A stretch of DNA of 8,594 nt from Lachnospiraceae bacterium (GTDB taxonomy: Bacteria > Bacillota > Clostridia > Lachnospirales > Lachnospiraceae): the NCBI GenBank assembly GCA_900754855.1, contig CAAEEI010000070.1, positions 1 through 8,594 of the forward strand. The letters are read 5' to 3'. Below the pieces are notes generated by a model, which saw only the letters and a program-made list of their open reading frames with translations, was not told the DNA's origin and did no database searches. A program made the position numbers and the translations under genes. This document shows, piece after piece, positions 1-4,415 of the stretch (the stretch's first letter is position 1; every line of letters starts with the position of its first letter).

Positions 1-546
1 GAAGAAGGAATGGAAAATACGTCTATTCTTGCTTCGGTTGCCTCTCCGTTCGCTGTGCTTTTAATTCCTCTTGGATTCGGGGTGTGGCAGCTCGCCGCTG
101 CGGCGATCACCGGATTTATTGCCAAAGAAAATGTGGTGGGTACGCTTGCGGTGGTCTATGGGCTGACTAATTTCATCGACACCGACGAGCTGGCGCTGGT
201 TGGCGGCGCCAATGAAGTGGCCATGGTTATGGGACTGACCAAAGCGGCGGCTCTTGCCTATCTGATGTTTAATCTGTTCACTCCGCCTTGTTTTGCAGCC
301 CTGGGCGCCATGAATGCAGAAATGCAGGACAAGAAATGGCTGTGGGGAGGAATCGCCTTACAGTTAGGGACAGGTTATACCCTCGCTTTTGTGGTATATC
401 AGATCGGTACATGGATGACAACAGGCGCGCCGGGCAGCGGATTTGTTCCGGGATTGCTTGTTGTCGCCGTTCTGCTCGCCATTGTCGTTTTCTTGGCAAG
501 AAGAACGCAAAAGCAGTTGGGCGCACAATACAGTCTGCATGCATAA
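1..546 (+). CDS. feoB: Ferrous iron transport protein B, C-terminal part (5' end outside window)
   Basis: The reading frame is open from the first base, so this is the last 181 residues of a longer protein. FeoB is the inner-membrane Fe2+ transporter with an N-terminal G domain; only the C-terminal membrane part is visible. Seen: several hydrophobic segments, the conserved-looking GFIAKENVVGTL stretch next to a membrane segment, and the TPPCFAALGAMNAEM stretch followed by KWLWGGIALQLGTGYTLAF, which fits the Pro-Cys loop and last helices of FeoB. The protein ends in a short basic and polar tail. An internal ATG (position 10) is not a real start because it lies within the membrane domain. The next gene downstream is a FeoB-associated Cys-rich protein, which supports the call. 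The G domain and any upstream feoA cannot be checked here. Confidence 0.93.
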   Translation, partial: EEGMENTSILASVASPFAVLLIPLGFGVWQLAAAAITGFIAKENVVGTLAVVYGLTNFIDTDELALVGGANEVAMVMGLTKAAALAYLMFNLFTPPCFAALGAMNAEMQDKKWLWGGIALQLGTGYTLAFVVYQIGTWMTTGAPGSGFVPGLLVVAVLLAIVVFLARRTQKQLGAQYSLHA

Positions 547-627
547 ATCAGAGACAGCGCAGATAATAGATATAGATAATAAATAATAGACAGAAAATTG
601 CTCCGGACAAAAAAGAAAGGGGAAGAA

Positions 628-804
628 ATGGTTGATTTTATTCTTGCAATAAGCTTATTGGCTATCGTAGGTGTTGCTGTGGTTTATATCATCAAGGCGA
701 AAAAAAGCGGTACAAAATGTATAGGCTGCCCATGTGGAACAAACTGTGGGAAATGTCAGGGAAGCTGTTCCGGGCAATCGCCTGATGAGCAGATAAAAAT
801 TTAA
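628..804 (+). CDS. FeoB-associated Cys-rich membrane protein
   Basis: A 58-residue protein: one N-terminal membrane helix (about residues 3-22), a short basic stretch (KAKKSGTK), then a Cys cluster of pattern CX2CXCX3CX2CX3C (Cys 31, 34, 36, 40, 43, 47) and a polar end. This architecture matches the small FeoB-associated Cys-rich proteins of Firmicutes, which follow feoB and are thought, without firm proof, to help FeoB handle Fe2+. The ATG at 628 is chosen because AAAGGGGAAG lies just upstream; an in-frame TTG at 598 has no such site and would add charged residues before the helix. The gap to feoB is 81 bp with no clear terminator, so the two are probably co-transcribed. The Cys cluster could bind iron, but that is inference. 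Confidence 0.85.
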   Translation: MVDFILAISLLAIVGVAVVYIIKAKKSGTKCIGCPCGTNCGKCQGSCSGQSPDEQIKI

Positions 805-843
805 AAAAATATACAGAAGGAAATTCTTTTGTTTTCCTACGAC

Positions 844-882
844 GGGCAGCCGCACCAGACCCTCTTTTTGGTGCGACTGCCC
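844..882. repeat. GC-rich 14-bp hairpin after the feo operon
   Basis: Left arm GGGCAGCCGCACCA (844-857) pairs with TGGTGCGACTGCCC (869-882) with one mismatch around an 11-nt loop. It sits 40 bp after the FeoB-associated gene, where a terminator would be expected, but what follows (TGTTGCTCT) is only weakly T-rich, and the other strand has no T-run either. It may be a weak terminator, an mRNA 3' end-stabilising structure, or one copy of a dispersed intergenic palindrome. Confidence 0.6.
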
Positions 883-982
883 TGTTGCTCTATAAACGTA
901 TCCTGCGATTAAACCATGGAAAACCACAGATGGAAAAAAGAGAAAACATGACAAACAGGAAAAATTGGATAAGAAAATTCTG

Positions 983-1010
983 TAGACAACCCTCTTCTTT
1001 TTGGTAAAAT
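983..1010 (+). promoter_or_regulatory. Probable housekeeping promoter of the alpha/beta hydrolase gene
   Basis: TAGACA (983-988) and TAAAAT (1005-1010) are separated by 16 bp, and TGG just before the -10 gives an extended -10 (TGnTAAAAT). The transcript would begin near 1017 and carry a leader of about 78 nt made almost entirely of purines. No other promoter of this quality was seen between the feo operon and the hydrolase. Confidence 0.55.
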
Positions 1011-1094
1011 GGAAAGAAAGAAGAGAAGAGAGAAAGGGAAAAGCGTAAAAGGAGAACCAGGAAAGAATAGAGCAAAAAGCAGGAGGGGAAACAG

Positions 1095-1985
1095 ATGAAT
1101 AGAGAAAAAAGAAGGATTCAATCAGCGTTCGATGGTTTAACGCTGGAGATGGAGATGATGATTCCGGAGAAGGTCAAAGGAATCGTACAGATTTCCCATG
1201 GAATGGCAGAACATAAAGAAAGATATGAACAATTTATGGAATATCTTGCCGGTTATGGATATATGTCGGTGATTCATGATCACAGAGGACATGGGAAGAG
1301 TGTAAACGACACACGGGAATTAGGATTTTTTTATACGGAGGATACCCAGGCCATGGTGGAAGATTTACATCAGATTACCGTGGGCATTAAAAAGGAATAC
1401 CCGGATAAACCGGTGTATTTATTCAGTCACAGCATGGGAACGCTGGTGGCCAGAAACTATATAAAAAAATATGATGCGGACATCAGTAAATTAATCATGT
1501 GCGGCCCTCCCACAAAAAATCCTTTTATCGGACTGGGAATAGTTCTGGCCAAATCTTCGCAAAAAAGAAAAGGAAAAATGCACAGAAACGAGTTCCTTCA
1601 TTCTCTTGCTTTTAAGGAAAGCGTAAGCCATTGGCTGACTACAGACCAAAGAGAGGTGGAATTATACCAGCAAGATCCTCTGTGCGGATATATTTTTACG
1701 AACAATGGCTTTCTTCATCTGTTTACGCTGATGAAAGATGCGTACAGTAAAGACGGATGGAAGGGGAATAATCCTCAACTGCCCATCTTTCTCATCGCCG
1801 GAAGTGATGATCCGGTTATTCAGAGCCCGAAAAAATTCAGAGCGTTAAGTTCTTTTCTGCAAAGCAGAGGATATGAAAATATAGAGAGTAAAATATACTC
1901 GGGCAAGAAACACGAGTTATTAAATGAAGTGGGAAGAGAAGAAGTGTATCGGGATGTTTTGGCTTTTCTGGAAAAAACGTTTTGA
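1095..1985 (+). CDS. Alpha/beta hydrolase, monoacylglycerol lipase / lysophospholipase type
   Basis: A 296-residue cytosolic serine hydrolase with no signal peptide or membrane segment. Seen in order: the oxyanion-side motif HGMAEH (35-40); HDHRGHGKS (61-69), typical of the lysophospholipase-like family; the nucleophile elbow SHSMG with Ser113; acid motif GSDDPV with Asp239 (or Asp238); and His273 in KKHELLNE. The full catalytic triad is therefore present and the length is normal for the family. Such enzymes hydrolyse monoacylglycerols, lysophospholipids or other small esters; the substrate cannot be told from sequence. The ATG follows a strong AGGAGGGG site at 1081-1088. It appears monocistronic, with its own promoter and a terminator 56 bp after the stop. 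Confidence 0.88.
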   Translation: MNREKRRIQSAFDGLTLEMEMMIPEKVKGIVQISHGMAEHKERYEQFMEYLAGYGYMSVIHDHRGHGKSVNDTRELGFFYTEDTQAMVEDLHQITVGIKKEYPDKPVYLFSHSMGTLVARNYIKKYDADISKLIMCGPPTKNPFIGLGIVLAKSSQKRKGKMHRNEFLHSLAFKESVSHWLTTDQREVELYQQDPLCGYIFTNNGFLHLFTLMKDAYSKDGWKGNNPQLPIFLIAGSDDPVIQSPKKFRALSSFLQSRGYENIESKIYSGKKHELLNEVGREEVYRDVLAFLEKTF

Positions 1986-2040
1986 GAAAAATAAGAAACT
2001 GAGAAAAAACCAGGAAAAATAAGAAACCAAGAGAAATAAA

Positions 2041-2073
2041 AAAGACTCTCCGCAGAGAGCCTTTTTTATTTTT
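2041..2073. terminator. Bidirectional intrinsic terminator between convergent genes
   Basis: CTCTC (2046-2050) pairs with GAGAG (2055-2059) around a CGCA loop. After one A-C mismatch the stem continues as AAAG/CTTT (2041-2044 with 2061-2064). A T-run follows on the plus strand (2062-2067, then more T) and an A-run precedes it, giving TTTTTT on the minus strand. It can end the hydrolase transcript and also that of the minus-strand membrane protein gene. Confidence 0.85.
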
Positions 2074-2109
2074 ATGATTGCGTATACAAATTTTCTTATG
2101 TAAGTTCGA

Positions 2110-3018
2110 TTATAATACTGGGAAACAAGCATTAACAACGAATGTCATAATTAAGATTGCACATGCAGGACCATCGATGTGGGAATCGGAACCAGAGTTG
2201 ATCAGGTTTGTTTCAACATCACAGATGATTGCGGAGATTGTACCGAATACAACTGCCATGATGAGAGCCATCCACATATTTCCTGTTGTGTTGTAGCACT
2301 GAACTACAGTTTCAGCTGCGATGATAACGATATGGTGGCATCCGAAGAATGGCTGACCAATTTCAGCAAATACCAGACCAACAGCAGCCATACCGAAGAT
2401 AAGTACATGATATAATCCGCCAAATGCTTCAGCAGGAACTCCAGCTTCAAGAGCTGCAAGGTAAACGCCAGCTACCATTAAACTGTATGTAATACCGATA
2501 ACGATAACGTTTGTGAAAGCAGAACCTTTGCTGATTGCATTGTTTCCAGTTTTTAATTTTCCGCCAAATACCAGACGAACAAGGATTGCAGAACAGAATA
2601 CAGTGAATCCAGGAGCGTCAGTAACCAGACGAGGAGAAATAGTTCCAGCAAAGAGATTAGCAACAACTAATTCTTTGAATAAGAAACCGATAACACCGAA
2701 TACACCACCGACTACTAATACGTCAGGAGCATTGAATCCAGCGTTTGCTGTAGCGATGTCAGCGCCGTTCTCTGTCAGGCCTTTTTTCTTAGCGTAAGCA
2801 GAAGCAGCAACACCACCGGCGAAAGCAATGTGTGGTCCAAAGAAAGAACCAAAAGCGATAAAGTTAACTAATACGTTGGATGCGTCAGCAGCACCGCACA
2901 TTCCTGCAACAGCACCAACTACTGCGAATACACCAGTCAGAATAAATGCTGGAAGTCCACCGATAGCTGCAGCAAATGCACCACCGCCAAAAGCAGCGAT
3001 TAAATTTAAAATACTCAT
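2110..3018 (-). CDS. Multi-pass membrane protein of unknown function with internal duplication
   Basis: I do not recognise a characterised family. The 302-residue protein is very hydrophobic, rich in Gly and Ala, with about 8 predicted membrane segments and no soluble domain. The halves look like a tandem duplication: FFGPHIAFAGGVAASAY (59-75) resembles FFGCHHIVIIAAETVVQCY (224-242); VFGVIGFLFKELVVANL (106-122) resembles VFGTISAIICDVETNL (257-272); DAPG near 134 resembles DGPA near 282. His and acidic residues inside or beside membrane segments (His63, His228, His229, Glu219, Asp267, Glu269, Asp278, His280, Asp282) could line a substrate path. A transporter or channel is the natural guess, but nothing shows the substrate. 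Ala codons in the part read closely (2881-3018) are GCT/GCA only, unlike the GCC/GCG-rich ATPase and spoVAD, as in highly expressed genes. The start has a strong GGAGGAG site (3024-3030). It is transcribed alone. Confidence 0.85.
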   Translation of the reverse strand: MSILNLIAAFGGGAFAAAIGGLPAFILTGVFAVVGAVAGMCGAADASNVLVNFIAFGSFFGPHIAFAGGVAASAYAKKKGLTENGADIATANAGFNAPDVLVVGGVFGVIGFLFKELVVANLFAGTISPRLVTDAPGFTVFCSAILVRLVFGGKLKTGNNAISKGSAFTNVIVIGITYSLMVAGVYLAALEAGVPAEAFGGLYHVLIFGMAAVGLVFAEIGQPFFGCHHIVIIAAETVVQCYNTTGNMWMALIMAVVFGTISAIICDVETNLINSGSDSHIDGPACAILIMTFVVNACFPVL

Positions 3019-3055
3019 AACAACTCCTCCTTATACATGTATGAATATGTTTGTG

Positions 3056-3082
3056 ATCAAGCATCGTTTCCCCTTGCTTGAT
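3056..3082 (-). promoter_or_regulatory. 5' leader hairpin of the membrane protein mRNA
   Basis: ATCAAGCA (3056-3063) and TGCTTGAT (3075-3082) form a perfect 8-bp stem with an 11-nt loop, AGGGGAAACGA when read on the minus strand. The predicted transcript start is near 3085, so the hairpin would lie at the very 5' end of the mRNA, where such stems are known to protect transcripts from decay. It is well away from the ribosome binding site, so it should not block translation. Confidence 0.5.
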
Positions 3083-3091
3083 GATAAGGAT

Positions 3092-3119
3092 ATTGTAACA
3101 TTTGAAAGAAATTTGTAAA
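3092..3119 (-). promoter_or_regulatory. Probable promoter of the minus-strand membrane protein gene
   Basis: Read on the minus strand, TTTACA (3119-3114) is followed after 16 bp by TACAAT (3097-3092), preceded by TGT, an extended -10. Transcription would start near 3085 and give a leader of about 65 nt. This fits vegetative sigma-A recognition. Confidence 0.6.
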
Positions 3120-3153
3120 AACAACTAATATTCTTAATATCCACAAACAATAG

Positions 3154-3182
3154 TTGTGAAGACTTAAAAAAAGAAGTATGTT
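3154..3182 (+). promoter_or_regulatory. Possible promoter of truA
   Basis: TTGTGA (3154-3159), 17 bp, then TATGTT (3177-3182) is the best match upstream of truA; TATGAT (3182-3187) is a better -10 but would be 22 bp from that -35. It is divergent from the promoter at 3092-3119. A 7-bp inverted repeat (ACAACTA 3121-3127, TAGTTGT 3151-3157) overlaps the -35. Confidence 0.35.
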
Positions 3183-3226
3183 ATGATGTAAATTGCACAA
3201 TAAACACAGAAAATGAGGAGAGGTTC

Positions 3227-3994
3227 ATGAAGAATAATTACAAGTTGCTTATCAGCTACGACGGCGGCCGTTATCATGGCTGGGAGAAAAAAAGGAATGT
3301 GGAGACCATACAGGGAAAATTGGAAGAAGTTCTTAAGAAAATGACCAAAACCGCAGGAGAGGATAAACGGGAGACGGCAGAGGAAATAAAACTGATCGGG
3401 GCAGGCCGTACCGACGCCGGGGTTCACGCCCGGGGAATGGTGGCCAATGTGCATCTGGATACCGGAAAGAATCCGCAGGAAATCCGGGACTATATGAACC
3501 GGTATCTTCCTGATGACATTGCGGTTCTGGAGGTGAAAGAGGTTTCGCCCCGTTTTCACGCCCGGTATAATGCCGCAGGGAAAAAATATGTTTACACCTG
3601 CTATGTGGGACAGGCCAAACCGGTCTTTTACAGACGGTACGTCACTGTTTTAAAAGAATGTCCGGACGTGGAAAAAATGAAGGAAGCGGCAGCTCATCTG
3701 GAAGGACGGCATGACTTTAAAAGTTTTTGCGGCAATGCCAGAATGAAAAAATCCACAATGAGGGAAGTGGATAAAATTGAAATTATTCAACAGGGAGACT
3801 TCATTTATTTTTCTTTTCATGGAACGGGATTTTTACAGAATATGGTGCGGATTATGACGGGAACCTTACTGGAAGTGGGATATGGTCGAAAAAAACCACA
3901 GGAAATGAAAAAAATCCTGGCTTCCGGCGATCGCCAGATGGCAGGGCCGACGGCAGCTCCCGGGGGACTTTGCCTGATGGAAATAGACTACTGA
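3227..3994 (+). CDS. truA: tRNA pseudouridine(38-40) synthase TruA
   Basis: A 255-residue cytosolic enzyme that isomerises uridines at positions 38-40 of the tRNA anticodon arm. Seen: N-terminal YDGGRYHGW (11-19); the catalytic motif GAGRTDAGVHA with Asp63; RFHARYNAAGKKYVY (109-123); and the C-terminal GTGFLQNMVRIMTGTLLEVG stretch, all in the family order and at normal length. The segment before the catalytic motif (about residues 40-57) is longer and more charged than in E. coli TruA. The start is set by GAGGAGAGG at 3215-3223. In Firmicutes the usual truA lies with ecf transporter and ribosomal protein genes; this one stands alone, so it may be a second, paralogous copy. No terminator is visible after it; the downstream region to 4105 is purine-rich and featureless. 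Confidence 0.93.
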   Translation: MKNNYKLLISYDGGRYHGWEKKRNVETIQGKLEEVLKKMTKTAGEDKRETAEEIKLIGAGRTDAGVHARGMVANVHLDTGKNPQEIRDYMNRYLPDDIAVLEVKEVSPRFHARYNAAGKKYVYTCYVGQAKPVFYRRYVTVLKECPDVEKMKEAAAHLEGRHDFKSFCGNARMKKSTMREVDKIEIIQQGDFIYFSFHGTGFLQNMVRIMTGTLLEVGYGRKKPQEMKKILASGDRQMAGPTAAPGGLCLMEIDY

Positions 3995-4109
3995 TCTGTC
4001 TGGAAGAGAAAATGAACCAAAGACTGCGCCGGATCGAAAAAAAATGCAGAGGAAGCAGAGAAAAATCATAAAAAAGGGCGAAGAAAAAAATAAAAAAAGA
4101 AAAAAATAA

Positions 4110-4137
4110 TTGACAAGAGAAATTTTTTGAATAAAAT
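4110..4137 (+). promoter_or_regulatory. Promoter of the riboswitch-ATPase unit
   Basis: A consensus -35 TTGACA (4110-4115) is followed after 16 bp by TAAAAT (4132-4137). The start would be near 4144, about 24 nt before the riboswitch P1 helix, exactly where a leader promoter should be. Confidence 0.75.
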
Positions 4138-4167
4138 ATAGGATACAGACGCACAATAGAAAAAAGA

Positions 4168-4275
4168 GCAAAAAGGGAGTAGTTGCATGTGTTTACACAT
4201 GTCATAAGTTTCGTCAGTACGATTACACAGTAATCCGGAGCTTATGCGACATTAAGGTTGAATAAGACTTTTTGC
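4168..4275 (+). promoter_or_regulatory. yybP-ykoY (Mn2+) riboswitch aptamer
   Basis: The leader carries the family's conserved elements in order. P1 is GCAAAAAG (4168-4175) with CTTTTTGC (4268-4275). The GGAGTAG signature is at 4176-4182. P2 is GCATGTG/CACATGT (4185-4191 with 4196-4202). The next arm has outer stem CATAAG/CTTATG (4203-4208 with 4241-4246), an inner stem GATTAC/GTAATC (4221-4226 with 4230-4235) and the conserved internal loop CGTCAGTACG opposite TCCGGAG. The closing AATAAGAC matches the family's 3' signature (GCAAGACC in the lactococcal aptamer as I recall it). The fourth helix is short or absent. The family senses Mn2+. Because the 3' strand of P1 is also part of the terminator's left arm, Mn2+ binding should stabilise P1, block the terminator and switch the ATPase on. 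Confidence 0.9.
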
Positions 4276-4308
4276 GTATGTTTTGGCATACGCAAAAAGT
4301 CTTTTTTT
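4264..4308 (+). terminator. Riboswitch expression-platform terminator
   Basis: AAGACTTTTTGCGTATG (4264-4280) pairs perfectly with CATACGCAAAAAGTCTT (4287-4303), a 17-bp stem with a 6-nt loop, followed by five more T and then CTTTC. Bases 4268-4275 are shared with aptamer helix P1, so the two structures exclude each other: this hairpin is the OFF state. Confidence 0.92.
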
Positions 4309-4415
4309 CTTTCAGGAAAACAGGATTGTTGATGAAAGATTGTCCCACTCACCAGAAACCGCGCCGGCAGGAAGGTAAAGGGTTTCCGTCCGGTTGGAAC
4401 AGGAGGTTGTATTTG

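Noticed and set aside
561..590. AGATAATA repeats between feoB and the Cys-rich gene
   Set aside because: Two copies (561-568, 574-581) in an A/T-rich spacer are too short and too simple to call a CRISPR or an operator.
655..1121. Minus-strand open frames across the feo-hydrolase gap
   Set aside because: Their Phe/Leu/Ser-rich translations simply reflect the purine-rich plus strand; no ribosome binding site or family resemblance.
2885..3124. Minus-strand frame overlapping the start of the orphan membrane protein gene
   Set aside because: It is a frame-shifted reading of the same region, begins upstream of the predicted transcription start, and gives a Cys/Arg-rich product with no family resemblance.
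4272..4415. N-terminal extension of the ATPase from an upstream ATG
   Set aside because: The extra 48 residues would be encoded within the riboswitch terminator and leader, have no ribosome binding site, and look unlike the family; the ATG at 4416 has AGGAGG at the right distance.
4309..4415. A second regulatory hairpin between the riboswitch terminator and the ATPase start
   Set aside because: Only short AACCG/CGGTT and GGAA/TTCC pairings were seen, not enough to support a separate element.
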